From Paenibacillus sp. 481 (GTDB taxonomy: Bacteria > Bacillota > Bacilli > Paenibacillales > Paenibacillaceae), in contig NZ_CP075175.1 in NCBI RefSeq assembly GCF_021223605.1, forward strand, positions 4,171,501 through 4,235,500: a stretch of 64,000 nt of DNA. The letters run 5' to 3'. The position numbers were made by a program, and so were the translations under genes. This document shows, piece by piece, positions 17,672 to 26,022 of the stretch. Numbering within the stretch: position 1 is the first letter of the stretch; each line of letters begins with the position of its first letter. The notes under the pieces were generated by a model that did no database searches, was not told the origin of the DNA, and worked only from the letters and a program-made list of their open reading frames with translations.

Positions 17672-18109
17672 TTATTTCGTACCGCACTCTTCGTCTTCAG
17701 GATCTAAGTTAAATTGCCACACGATCCCGAATTTATCCGTTAAGCTGCCGTAGCCTTTGCTCCAGAACGTTTCCTGAAGATCCATGGCTACTGTGCCGCC
17801 TTCTTTCAATTGATCAAATGCGGATTGTAGCTCGTCCATATTGTGGCTGTTGAGGGTAAGGCTCACATTGTTTCCGACTACAAACGGCATATTAGGAAAT
17901 ACATCGGAGAACATCACTTTCCGTCCGCTAATATGAATGAATGTATGCATAATGAGGTTCTTTGCTTCTTCAGGAAGTGTAAAGTCTGGGCTTGGAGGTG
18001 AATCACCAAAGGTCATAAACTGCGGTTGCTCCGCTCCGAATACTTGCGCGTAAAATTCGACTGCTTCACGACAGTTCCCCTTAAAATTAAGATAAACGTT
18101 TAAAGCCAT
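17672..18109 (-). CDS. VOC-family (PhnB/glyoxalase-like) protein
   Basis: A 145-residue protein of two beta-alpha-beta-beta-beta units, as in the PhnB-like branch of the vicinal oxygen chelate superfamily (start MALNVYLNFKGNCREAVEFY; SLTDKFGIVWQFN near the end). Members bind metal and small molecules or are resistance or isomerase enzymes; no specific reaction can be assigned. AAAGGAG lies about 9 nt before the ATG. Single-gene unit with its own terminator. Confidence 0.85.
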   Translation of the reverse strand: MALNVYLNFKGNCREAVEFYAQVFGAEQPQFMTFGDSPPSPDFTLPEEAKNLIMHTFIHISGRKVMFSDVFPNMPFVVGNNVSLTLNSHNMDELQSAFDQLKEGGTVAMDLQETFWSKGYGSLTDKFGIVWQFNLDPEDEECGTK

Positions 18110-18337
18110 TGATAAACACTCCTTTGAATATCAAATTTCAATGGATAACCATTGATAACTGTTCGTATTATTACCCTTAGCAGGAATAAATAAACTTTTT
18201 TCAAAAATGATGTCCATTAAAAAAAGGATTATTTATCACAGCGGAGAATACGAATATATGTTCTATTTTATCAGGTGAACATAAGGTTTACAAGTAGTTA
18301 GCGAGCAGTAATCAACAAATTTTGAGGAGGTATTTAA

Positions 18338-18817
18338 ATGGAGCCAGTCGTGTTGTCCGTTCCGCAGTTTACAGTCATTGGTATAACCGCCCACGCTAAT
18401 TTAAAGCAGCTTGATGAAGATCGCACTATTGAAGACGCATTCAACAATTTGCAAAGTCGGGTAAATGAAATTCGTCATCGTGCAGGGGAGCCATTTTACT
18501 TGATTCAAATTTACCCGTGTAAGGAGAACTTCGACCCGAATCTCGATGCATTCACTTCCATTATTGGGGTGAAGGTTGCAGAGGTCGATCACATTCCTTC
18601 CGGAATGATCAGCCATTTGGTGCCTGAAAGCAAGGTTGTGAAGTATACACATGTTGGATTAGAGTCGGAGTTATCTAAGTCCTATTCCTACTTGTATGGC
18701 ACTTGGATGCAGGAGAATGGACAGCGGCCTGCTGATTTTGATTTTGAAATCTGGGATCATCGCTATAAACCGAGTGAGACAGACAATGAAATTGATTTGC
18801 ATATTGCATTAGCTTGA
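18338..18817 (+). CDS. GyrI-like effector-binding domain protein
   Basis: A 159-residue stand-alone effector-binding (GyrI/SbmC/AraC_E_bind) domain. The N-terminus VVLSVPQFTVIGITAHA and the C-terminal FEIWDHRYKP...NEIDLHIAL follow the family pattern, with a conserved Glu near the binding pocket. No HTH is attached, so it is not a BmrR-type regulator itself. Such proteins bind or hydrolyse hydrophobic small molecules. GAGGAGG lies 8 nt before the ATG. Confidence 0.82.
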   Translation: MEPVVLSVPQFTVIGITAHANLKQLDEDRTIEDAFNNLQSRVNEIRHRAGEPFYLIQIYPCKENFDPNLDAFTSIIGVKVAEVDHIPSGMISHLVPESKVVKYTHVGLESELSKSYSYLYGTWMQENGQRPADFDFEIWDHRYKPSETDNEIDLHIALA

Positions 18818-18831
18818 GTGAACGTACAGCT

Positions 18832-19190
18832 TTATGAGTTTCGTTTAGCTGCATAGTAGCTGAGTACCTCGGACAGACCGATTTCGCTGCTTGTGTAATG
18901 TACCTGATCTTCAGGACTGGACACTACGGCTTTAATCTGTAACACCGTTCCATGTGGTAAGAGTTTGTTTATTTCTTCTTTAACGGCCGCGAACGGGACC
19001 ATCTCGTCAGCCTCAGCATGCTACAAACGCACAGGCTGGCGAATTTGGTCAAGCTCAAATCCCCAAGGTTTAATCTGCAAGCGGCTTTCCTTTTCCTACG
19101 TTATGCCATTGCACTCATTTTTTAAAGATTCCTCCCACCAGACACCAGCTTCGCGTTTAATAGTTGTGATCGAGACGTAGGATCAATACG
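18832..19190 (-). pseudogene. Decayed alpha/beta hydrolase, C-terminal part
   Basis: One minus-strand frame reads like the end of an alpha/beta hydrolase: GVWWEESLKN...PWGFELDQIRQPVRL, stop, HAEADEMVPFAAVKEEINKLLPHGTVLQI. The stretch (W)HGEADEMVP is the usual acid-loop region, and the TAG stop falls exactly where Trp is expected. A second in-frame stop lies about 25 codons earlier. No start or N-terminal catalytic half is visible, so the gene is truncated as well as interrupted. Confidence 0.72.
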
Positions 19191-19308
19191 TGAGGTCGTT
19201 ATGAGACAGCTCCTTCATATAGTAAGTAGGAACTAATCCCTAAAAAGTGATGGTTTGTCCATTGCCAGTGAACGATTACTACGGTACAATAACGAATAAA
19301 GATATAAT

Positions 19309-19328
19309 TGATAATAATAATCAATATC
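19309..19328. promoter_or_regulatory. Candidate Fur box upstream of ferredoxin-NADP reductase gene
   Basis: TGATAATAATAATCA followed by ATATC matches 17 of 19 positions of the classical Fur box (GATAATGATAATCATTATC) and 13 of 14 of the 7-1-7 form. It lies about 30-50 bp before the start codon. Confidence 0.7.
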
Positions 19329-19359
19329 ATCTAAGGTAGTGAGCATACTGGGGGAATTA

Positions 19360-20400
19360 ATGGTGACTGAATCATTGGAGCTGTACGACGTAACGATTAT
19401 AGGTGGAGGCCCTGCAGGGATGTATGGTGCTTTTTATAGCGGGATGCGCGATTTGAAGACGAAAGTCATTGAAGCAAAAGAAGAGCTGGGCGGCCGTATG
19501 CTCATTTATCCTGAAAAAATGATTTGGGACGTAGGCGGCTTCGCACCGATTATATGCGAGCAGCTTATTAAACAGCTCGACCAGCAGGCGAGAGTATTCG
19601 ACCCGACACTTGTGTTCGGACAGCAGATTAGAGGGCTTGAACGGCAAGAGGATGGTACATACGTGCTTGTGGCTGAATCGGGAGAAAGACATTGGACACG
19701 TACAGTCATTCTTGCGCTTGGCCGCGGTATTCTTAAGATGGCCAAGCTGGACTTTGAAGGCGCTGAGCGCTACGAGGTGACGAATTTGCACTATACGGTG
19801 CAAGAGCTGGAGCCGTTTCGCGGTCAACGAGTACTCATATCCGGTGGTGGCAACTCGGCGGTAGACTGGGCGAATGAGCTGGAGCCGATTGCTGCGAGCG
19901 TAACGGTTGTGCATCGCCGTCCTCAGTTCGGCGGACACGAGAAGAACATTATACGCATGAAGGAGTCTTCCGTCGATGTGCGGACGCCGTATGGATTAAC
20001 ACAGCTGCATAGTGAAGATGGGAAGACGATCAGCAAAGTAACGATCAGTAACGTTGATACGGAGGAAATCGAGCAGCTTGAAGTTGACGCGGTTATCGTC
20101 AACCACGGCTTGAAAGCTGATTTTACAGGAATTAATCAGTGGGGACTTAACATGGATGAGTGGTGTGCGTTCGTAGACAACAAGTTGGCAACGAACTTGC
20201 CAGGCATTTTTGCTGCAGGCGATTATGCGCATTATGACAGCAAGGTTAATTTGATTGCTGGGGCATTCTCTGATGCGGTCCTAGCCGTTAACAGCGCGAA
20301 ATTGTATATGGACCCTGAAGCGCCTAAAGTAGCGTACGTGTCTTCACATAATGACCGATTCAAAGAGAAAAATCGTGCGCTTGGCGTCGTTGATGAATAG
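19360..20400 (+). CDS. Ferredoxin--NADP reductase (YumC/thioredoxin-reductase-like type)
   Basis: A 346-residue FAD enzyme that moves electrons between NADPH and ferredoxin or flavodoxin. The N-terminal FAD motif is [15 protein letters not shown], the NADPH motif is [14 protein letters not shown], and the C-terminal FAD-contact stretch is [12 protein letters not shown]. The thioredoxin-reductase CxxC pair is absent, as in YumC. Start: ATG 19360, next to GGGGGA; upstream GTG 19339 and downstream GTG 19363 are alternatives. A Fur box precedes it and iron-uptake genes follow, suggesting iron-responsive expression and possibly reductive iron release. Confidence 0.9.
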   Translation: MVTESLELYDVTIIGGGPAGMYGAFYSGMRDLKTKVIEAKEELGGRMLIYPEKMIWDVGGFAPIICEQLIKQLDQQARVFDPTLVFGQQIRGLERQEDGTYVLVAESGERHWTRTVILALGRGILKMAKLDFEGAERYEVTNLHYTVQELEPFRGQRVLISGGGNSAVDWANELEPIAASVTVVHRRPQFGGHEKNIIRMKESSVDVRTPYGLTQLHSEDGKTISKVTISNVDTEEIEQLEVDAVIVNHGLKADFTGINQWGLNMDEWCAFVDNKLATNLPGIFAAGDYAHYDSKVNLIAGAFSDAVLAVNSAKLYMDPEAPKVAYVSSHNDRFKEKNRALGVVDE

Positions 20401-20473
20401 GAAAAGTAAGCCTTAACACGTGTGAATCGTTGTAGCGGTTACGTATAGATCGTCATAAAGCTCGTCATAAATA

Positions 20474-20521
20474 ACAAAACCAGTCTGTCATGCGCAAGCG
20501 ACGCGATAGACTGGTTTTGTT
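20474..20521. terminator. Bidirectional terminator
   Basis: Perfect 13-bp arms (ACAAAACCAGTCT 20474-20486 and AGACTGGTTTTGT 20508-20520) carry A and T runs on both sides, serving the convergent reductase and AraC-type genes. Confidence 0.8.
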
Positions 20522-20534
20522 AAGTTTGCCTCTG

Positions 20535-22211
20535 TCATGAGGTAACTTCGGTTAGGGGGCTTCTGCATAGAAGCTGCGGTAACGTATCAAGCAGCTTGGC
20601 TCTCGTTAAGGCATCGCCGTAGTTCCAAGCTTTCTCAACCGAATAAGCTCGACCATTCATAACGGCAGGGAGGCTGCGCCAAAGGCTACTATTCATCAAG
20701 GCGCTTGCTGCCTGTTCTGCCTCTGTATTCGTAGGCCTCAGCATGAAGATGTGGTCTCCAGCATAATCCGGCAATTCCGCCTCAGTAATTTCTGCGTAAG
20801 GTTCATCCGAATCCAATAGGTGTTGAATGTGATAGGCAGGCTGAAAGCCTAAAGGGTGATAAAGCGTCGTACTTAGCCCGATCGCTCCCATCACGAACAA
20901 GCGTGATCCACGATCGTAAATAAATACAGACGCCGACTCACTTGGCTTCATCATAGATTGAAGTTGCCGCCACATGCTGTTCGCTTTTTCGTGATACGTA
21001 TGTAGCCATCGCTCTGCCTCCTGCTGTCTGCCAAACATGTGACCAAGCGTATGGAGACGGTGTTCAAGCGACGCAAACGAATTAAAGGTGACGGTTGGTG
21101 CGATAGCCGACAGCTTGGCAACTTGCTTCTTGTCAGGACTAGCTGAAATAATTAAATCGGGATTCAGTGCCTTCGTCTTCTCGACATTAATTGGAAAGCC
21201 GACATCTTGCACATGATGAACCTGATCCACGAAAAAGGCCGCTTCCATCATGGCCAATCCACCTCCGATCGGTTCGACACCAAGCGCGAGTAGGTCACCG
21301 AACGTTTCGCTATAGCAAATGATACGTTTGGCTTGACATGGAATTTCAAGTTGATGGCCAATCCAATCGGTGATGTGCATGGTCCGCCGCGTCGAGAGCG
21401 CATACTGCCGTGGCGTAGTACCCGTTGTTTGGCGAAACCGGCGGTTAAAGTAATACTCGTCCGCAAAGCCAACACGCTGGGCAATGTCCCGCAGCGGATC
21501 GAATGAATGCTGCAACCACTCTTTGGAGCGGTTGATACGTACTTCCGTTAAGTAGTCGAGCGGCTTCTTGCCTGTTAACTCTTGAAAGATTGAGCTATAT
21601 TGCCAGCGCGGAACATTCGCTAATGCCGCAAGCTGTTGAACGGTAATTTGTTGCATATAGTGTTTCTCAACATAATGGATCGTGTTCACGACCGCCTGCG
21701 TGCTGTTGAGTGGTCGCTCGAAATGCAAATTTTGCTCCAACAAAAAGCCCATCATTTCTTGAAAGCGTAGTTGCTGATAGTACGATTCGAGCTCATGATC
21801 TCGCCCGATTGGTTGGTCGGTAACTAAAGATTGTGCATAACCGATTAGACGGGAAGCGGGGTATGCCCTCAACTCATGACGATCGGGCAGCAGGCATTCA
21901 CGATGTGTCGAATGTTCCAGCTTTCCTACTCGGATGGCTGTAAATCGGATGTGATAGTATTGGAGAACGTCATTCGTAACGATAAGGAATCTAGTTTCTG
22001 GTGGAAGCAAATAGCCTCTGTGAGGGGATAAATGGTGAATCGTATCATTTATGTACAGTGTGCCTGCTCCGTGTTCAACAATAAGAATCGTATGTAATTT
22101 AGCTATTATCGGTTCGGATTTCGTTCCGCCTCGTATCTTCACGGTTTCAATACTTTCCAAATGAAACAGCAGGTTGCGAAGCGGAAGGGGAGACAGGGTA
22201 CGGTTACTCAT
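20535..22211 (-). CDS. Btr-like AraC regulator fused to a siderophore-binding domain
   Basis: A 558-residue protein. An N-terminal AraC-like sensing region (about 1-170) is followed by the double-HTH AraC DNA-binding domain (about 180-275, ITVQQLAALANVPRWQYSSIFQ and DIAQRVGFADEYYFNRRF), then a FepB/FhuD-like periplasmic-binding domain (about 285-550, AKRIICYSETFGDLL) with no signal peptide. This is the design of B. subtilis Btr, which binds ferri-bacillibactin in the cytoplasm and activates its uptake genes. It neighbours a siderophore-binding lipoprotein gene. AGAGGAGG lies upstream of the ATG and a Fur-like site is 44 bp upstream. Confidence 0.9.
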   Translation of the reverse strand: MSNRTLSPLPLRNLLFHLESIETVKIRGGTKSEPIIAKLHTILIVEHGAGTLYINDTIHHLSPHRGYLLPPETRFLIVTNDVLQYYHIRFTAIRVGKLEHSTHRECLLPDRHELRAYPASRLIGYAQSLVTDQPIGRDHELESYYQQLRFQEMMGFLLEQNLHFERPLNSTQAVVNTIHYVEKHYMQQITVQQLAALANVPRWQYSSIFQELTGKKPLDYLTEVRINRSKEWLQHSFDPLRDIAQRVGFADEYYFNRRFRQTTGTTPRQYALSTRRTMHITDWIGHQLEIPCQAKRIICYSETFGDLLALGVEPIGGGLAMMEAAFFVDQVHHVQDVGFPINVEKTKALNPDLIISASPDKKQVAKLSAIAPTVTFNSFASLEHRLHTLGHMFGRQQEAERWLHTYHEKANSMWRQLQSMMKPSESASVFIYDRGSRLFVMGAIGLSTTLYHPLGFQPAYHIQHLLDSDEPYAEITEAELPDYAGDHIFMLRPTNTEAEQAASALMNSSLWRSLPAVMNGRAYSVEKAWNYGDALTRAKLLDTLPQLLCRSPLTEVTS

Positions 22212-22254
22212 CTGCTGTGAGCCTCCTCTAGTTCGTTAGCGAGTTGAATATATA

Positions 22255-22269
22255 TGAGAACTATTATCA
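22255..22269. promoter_or_regulatory. Candidate Fur box upstream of Btr-like regulator
   Basis: TGAGAACTATTATCA matches 12 of 14 positions of the 7-1-7 Fur consensus TGATAATnATTATCA. It lies 44 bp before the regulator's start codon. Confidence 0.55.
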
Positions 22270-22284
22270 TTTACGTTATTGTAT

Positions 22285-22342
22285 AAAAAATAAACAAGCT
22301 TTTCAATGGCTGTCGACGAGCGACTGTCCATTGAAAAGCTTT
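22285..22342 (-). terminator. Rho-independent terminator of siderophore-binding protein gene
   Basis: Perfect arms AAGCTTTTCAATGG (22298-22311) and CCATTGAAAAGCTT (22329-22342), followed on the minus strand by a T-rich tract. Confidence 0.8.
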
Positions 22343-22376
22343 GAGGCTTGTTCATATGCATGTTTTTAGCGTGGAA

Positions 22377-23399
22377 TTATTTTTTTAGTAGCAATTTTGG
22401 CAATTCATCTAACAACCATTGTCTCGATAGAGCATCGCTATCTGCTTTGTCGATTTCGACCGTATAGACGTGGCCTTGCTTCACGGCAGGGAGGTTCGTC
22501 CAGATCGCACTCTTCATCATCTCTTCGGTTGACCGTTTCGATTCATCATCATGCGGGGTTAAAATGAAAATCCGGTCGCCCGCAAATTCGTGCAACAGCT
22601 CAATTGAGATTTGTTCAAAGCCTTTGTTCGAGTCCAGCACATCTTGAATCTTAGCCGTAGGTTTAAAGCCATCTGGATCGTATAACATTTGTGGCAGGCC
22701 GGCACGTGCCATAACGAACAACCGATCACCAGGATAGTAGGTCAAGACTGAAGCTGTTTCTCCGGGTTTAATTCCCGCCTCATGAAGCTGTTTCCACATC
22801 TCTTTCGTCTTCATGTTAAATGCAGTGATCCATTGTTCCGCTTCTTGCTTCTTCCCGAGTATATCGCCGAGCAGCTTGATCCGATTTTCTAACGGTTCGA
22901 ACGTATCGAATACGATGGTGGGGGCAATTTTAGAAAGTTGTTCGTATTCTTTCTCATCCGTACTCGCCGTAATGATTAGATCCGGTTTAAGTTCTAGCGT
23001 TTTTTCCAAATTAATAGGAAACCCGATATCTTGAATCTGTGACATTTGGTGCTCATACATAGAGCCCTTAGTGAACATGTGTGCAGTGCCTACAACATTC
23101 ACATTCAGGGTTAGTAAATCGCTGAACGTTTCTCCCCAGAACACGATACGTTGTGGAGTAACAGGGATTTCTAAGGTATGTCCTTTATAATCCGTAAATT
23201 TGCGTAACGCAGATGCCGTTGTCTCCGTGTTCGTTGCCGTCTGTGAGGAAGTGGACAGCGTGTTCGGTTGATTCGTTGGCGTATGAGCGCTGTCAACTGC
23301 TTTCTTCTCGTCTCCCGTTTGGCTGCTGCATGCTAGCAAAATGCTTCCCATGAGTAGTAGGGCAGATAGGATGACTCCCCAATTTTTTGTATGTTTCAT
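22377..23399 (-). CDS. Iron-siderophore ABC transporter substrate-binding lipoprotein
   Basis: A 340-residue lipoprotein with signal peptide and lipobox LLAC (Cys about 24), then a Ser/Thr-rich linker and a FepB/FhuD-type binding domain (PQRIVFWGETFSDLL, QDIGFPINLEKTLELKPDLIITA). It should hold a ferric siderophore outside the membrane and deliver it to the FecCD permeases encoded divergently. Its binding domain is strikingly like the C-terminal domain of the neighbouring AraC-type regulator. A perfect Fur box lies 37 bp upstream. Confidence 0.92.
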   Translation of the reverse strand: MKHTKNWGVILSALLLMGSILLACSSQTGDEKKAVDSAHTPTNQPNTLSTSSQTATNTETTASALRKFTDYKGHTLEIPVTPQRIVFWGETFSDLLTLNVNVVGTAHMFTKGSMYEHQMSQIQDIGFPINLEKTLELKPDLIITASTDEKEYEQLSKIAPTIVFDTFEPLENRIKLLGDILGKKQEAEQWITAFNMKTKEMWKQLHEAGIKPGETASVLTYYPGDRLFVMARAGLPQMLYDPDGFKPTAKIQDVLDSNKGFEQISIELLHEFAGDRIFILTPHDDESKRSTEEMMKSAIWTNLPAVKQGHVYTVEIDKADSDALSRQWLLDELPKLLLKK

Positions 23400-23435
23400 G
23401 ATTGTATGTCCTCCAAGTATAGCTGTAATTTAATA

Positions 23436-23454
23436 GATAATGATAATCATTATC
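23436..23454. promoter_or_regulatory. Fur box (perfect 19-bp match)
   Basis: GATAATGATAATCATTATC, identical to the classical 19-bp Fur box, sits 37 bp upstream of the substrate-binding lipoprotein gene in the 266-bp divergent control region. Confidence 0.92.
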
Positions 23455-23612
23455 GTTATTATTAGGTTCATCTTATACGAATGATGCTTGCTGCTCAATG
23501 GACAAACCCAAATCTGTGCGTTCTTTTTGTACAAAAAAACAGTTAGCTTTGTCCATTGCGACGCGTAACAGGGTGGCCTACAATTTAATAGATTCAAATT
23601 TTTATTTATAAT

Positions 23613-23627
23613 TGAGAATGAATCTCA
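23613..23627. promoter_or_regulatory. Candidate Fur box upstream of FecCD permeases
   Basis: TGAGAATGAATCTCA matches 11 of 14 positions of the 7-1-7 Fur consensus and has palindromic ends (TGAGA/TCTCA). It lies 39 bp before the first permease start. Confidence 0.55.
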
Positions 23628-23665
23628 TATATCTTCATCCATTATAGCTAACAAGGGTGGCATTC

Positions 23666-24724
23666 ATGAGTGGACTAGCAATGAAAGAGCCGAGGGAAGT
23701 TACAGCTTCGGAGCCTGTTAGATTGCGTTCTCGTTGGTGGGCAGGGAGCCTTATTTTGATCGGTGGTCTCCTTACATTGGCGTTCGGCATCGCGATGTCC
23801 GTATCGTTTGGTGCGGCGAATATTCATTTTTCAATCGTGTGGGAAGCGATTTTTCGTTTTAATCCCGAACATTCACAGCATCAAATTATTCAGGAGATTC
23901 GTCTCCCGCGCGTGCTTGGAGGGGCAATGGTTGGAGCAAGCTTCGCCGTGGCAGGGGCGATTATGCAAGGCATGACACGCAATCCGCTTGCCGATTCTGG
24001 ATTACTCGGTATTAATGCGGGGGCCGGATTTATGCTGGCGATTTGTTTTGCCTTTTTTCCCGGATTGCCGTTTATATATGTGATTATGTACTCGTTCTTA
24101 GGCGCAGGTCTGGGTGCGGGATTGGTCTATGGTATAGGTTCGATGGCAAAAGGAGGGCTAACGCCAACGCGGCTCGTGTTGGCTGGTGCAGCGCTAAGCA
24201 TGCTGTTGTCCGCATTGAGCGAAGGGATCGCGCTTTATTATCGGATCGGTCAAGATTTAGCGTTCTGGTATGCAGGAGGCGTAGCGGGCACGAAGTGGTT
24301 TGAGCTGAAAGTGATGTTCCCATGGGTTGCTGTGGCGATTATCGGTGCGATAGCGTTGTCGCGCTCCGTTACGATGCTTAGTCTAGGCGAGGATGTTGCG
24401 AGAGGACTTGGACAGCGTACGGTGTTCGTGAAATTGACGGGAACATTTATTGTGCTTGTGTTGGCAGGAGCCGCGGTGTCTATTGTTGGAGCGGTCGGAT
24501 TTGTCGGTTTAATGGTTCCTCACTTGGCCCGATACTTAGTCGGTGTCGATTATCGGTGGATCATTCCATGTTCAGCTGTGCTAGGTAGTCTGTTGGTCGT
24601 GTTTGCCGACTTGGTGGCGAGAATGGTGAACCCGCCTTATGAGACACCAGTGGGGGCTATCATCGCGCTTATTGGCGTTCCGTTCTTCCTTTACTTGGCT
24701 CGTAAAGAAAGGAGGGAGCTGTAA
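23666..24724 (+). CDS. FecCD-family iron-siderophore permease (subunit 1)
   Basis: A 352-residue permease of the BtuC/FecCD/FhuB family with about nine or ten membrane helices. Typical motifs are RLPRVLGGAMVGASFAVAGA, MQGMTRNPLADSGLLGINAGA and GFVGLMVPHLAR (coupling region). The start at 23666 has AGGGTGG 5 nt upstream; the GTG at 23657 lies inside that ribosome binding site. One base separates it from the next permease gene. Together they should form the heterodimeric channel for the lipoprotein encoded divergently. Confidence 0.92.
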   Translation: MSGLAMKEPREVTASEPVRLRSRWWAGSLILIGGLLTLAFGIAMSVSFGAANIHFSIVWEAIFRFNPEHSQHQIIQEIRLPRVLGGAMVGASFAVAGAIMQGMTRNPLADSGLLGINAGAGFMLAICFAFFPGLPFIYVIMYSFLGAGLGAGLVYGIGSMAKGGLTPTRLVLAGAALSMLLSALSEGIALYYRIGQDLAFWYAGGVAGTKWFELKVMFPWVAVAIIGAIALSRSVTMLSLGEDVARGLGQRTVFVKLTGTFIVLVLAGAAVSIVGAVGFVGLMVPHLARYLVGVDYRWIIPCSAVLGSLLVVFADLVARMVNPPYETPVGAIIALIGVPFFLYLARKERREL

Positions 24725-24725
24725 T

Positions 24726-25763
24726 ATGGCGGAACAAATATCGCTTGTAACTGTGGAGAAACAGAAAAGAAAACGAAATGTAACGGTGCTGATCGTACTC
24801 AGCCTTTTGATAGCGGTCACTTTTGTTCTCAGTATGAACACGGGGTATATACGGCTTTCGCCAATGGAATTGATACAGACGTTATTGGGGATGGGAACTA
24901 AGCAGCAGACTTTAATTCTGTTTGATTTTCGGCTGCCGAGGATCGTTATTTCGGTGTTAATCGGCGCAGGGCTTGCGGTTTCGGGCTGTGTGATGCAGGG
25001 CGTGTTCCGTAATGCGCTTGCTGATCCGGGTATTATGGGCATTAACGCGGGAGCGGGCTTGATGGTCATGCTGTTTATTTCGTTCTATCCGACGACTGGG
25101 GCGGCACCGATATTTTTGCTGCCTGTGCTTGCTTTAGTCGGAGCGGGGGCGACTGCAGCGCTAATTTATACGCTGGCGTATAAGCGGTACCATGGTCTGG
25201 TGCCGTCACGATTGCTGTTGACTGGAATAGCGGTGGCAGCAGGGATCAGCGCGGCGACTATTGTGCTGACGCTGCGGCTTAATCCCGACAAGTATCAATT
25301 TGTCGCGACTTGGATGGCGGGAAGCATTTGGGGGACAAGCTGGAAGTTCGTGCTTGCGCTTCTGCCATGGATTGTGATCTTGCTACCCTTTGTATGTTAC
25401 AAGGCGCGTGTGCTTAATGTATTGAACTTGGGTGATCATATGGCGACCGGACTAGGGGCGCCTGTCGATAGGGAGCGGCTGCTGCTGCTTGCGGCAGCGG
25501 TTGGTCTTGCGGGATCTTGCGTAGCGGTGAGCGGCGGGATTGGCTTCGTGGGGTTGATCGCGCCGCATCTTGCGCGTCGCCTCGTTGGGCCAAAGCATCA
25601 AATACTGTTTCCAACGGCGGCGCTGGCGGGAGCGTTCTTGGTCATTACGGCTGACACGCTAGGCCGTTGGATTTTGCAGCCCTCGGAGGTGCCTACGGGC
25701 ATCGTGGTGGCAGTGATTGGGGCGCCGTATTTTTTGTATTTGTTGGCGAAGACGAGGACGTAA
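24726..25763 (+). CDS. FecCD-family iron-siderophore permease (subunit 2)
   Basis: A 345-residue FecCD permease: RLPRIVISVLIGAGLAVSG, MQGVFRNALADPGIMGINAGA and GFVGLIAPHLARRLVG. Start ATG 24726 follows AAAGGAGGGAG; longer upstream starts would lie inside the previous gene without a ribosome binding site. The G+C-rich later half is unlike the neighbours but the frame is intact. No ATP-binding subunit follows, so a shared ATPase elsewhere (as YusV serves several systems in B. subtilis) would be needed. Confidence 0.92.
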   Translation: MAEQISLVTVEKQKRKRNVTVLIVLSLLIAVTFVLSMNTGYIRLSPMELIQTLLGMGTKQQTLILFDFRLPRIVISVLIGAGLAVSGCVMQGVFRNALADPGIMGINAGAGLMVMLFISFYPTTGAAPIFLLPVLALVGAGATAALIYTLAYKRYHGLVPSRLLLTGIAVAAGISAATIVLTLRLNPDKYQFVATWMAGSIWGTSWKFVLALLPWIVILLPFVCYKARVLNVLNLGDHMATGLGAPVDRERLLLLAAAVGLAGSCVAVSGGIGFVGLIAPHLARRLVGPKHQILFPTAALAGAFLVITADTLGRWILQPSEVPTGIVVAVIGAPYFLYLLAKTRT

Positions 25764-25863
25764 GGTTACGATCGCAATTGCTTGAAAGAAAGTAGTCGTT
25801 GTTGATTTGGCAATTATGGATGAACTCAGATGTTGATTTATCGTGTGTCAATGTGAGATAGGG

Positions 25864-25906
25864 CAAGCGGGAGCGTTGTTACTGGTGCGCTCCCGCTTGT
25901 TTTTTC
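25864..25906 (+). terminator. Rho-independent terminator of FecCD permease operon
   Basis: A perfect 12-bp stem (CAAGCGGGAGCG with CGCTCCCGCTTG), a 12-nt loop and a run of T. Confidence 0.9.
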
Positions 25907-26022
25907 ATTTTTATACAATGAGCTATTATGTTGATAAAGAGCATGTCCTTTTCCTTATTAAGCACATTGCAAGCATCCTCATTCGCTTTCTCTTTCACTT
26001 TTTCATTCTCTTTCACTTTCGC

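Noticed and set aside
18965-19180. 71-codon plus-strand frame
   Set aside because: It is the complement of the decayed alpha/beta hydrolase remnant, which explains the sequence better.
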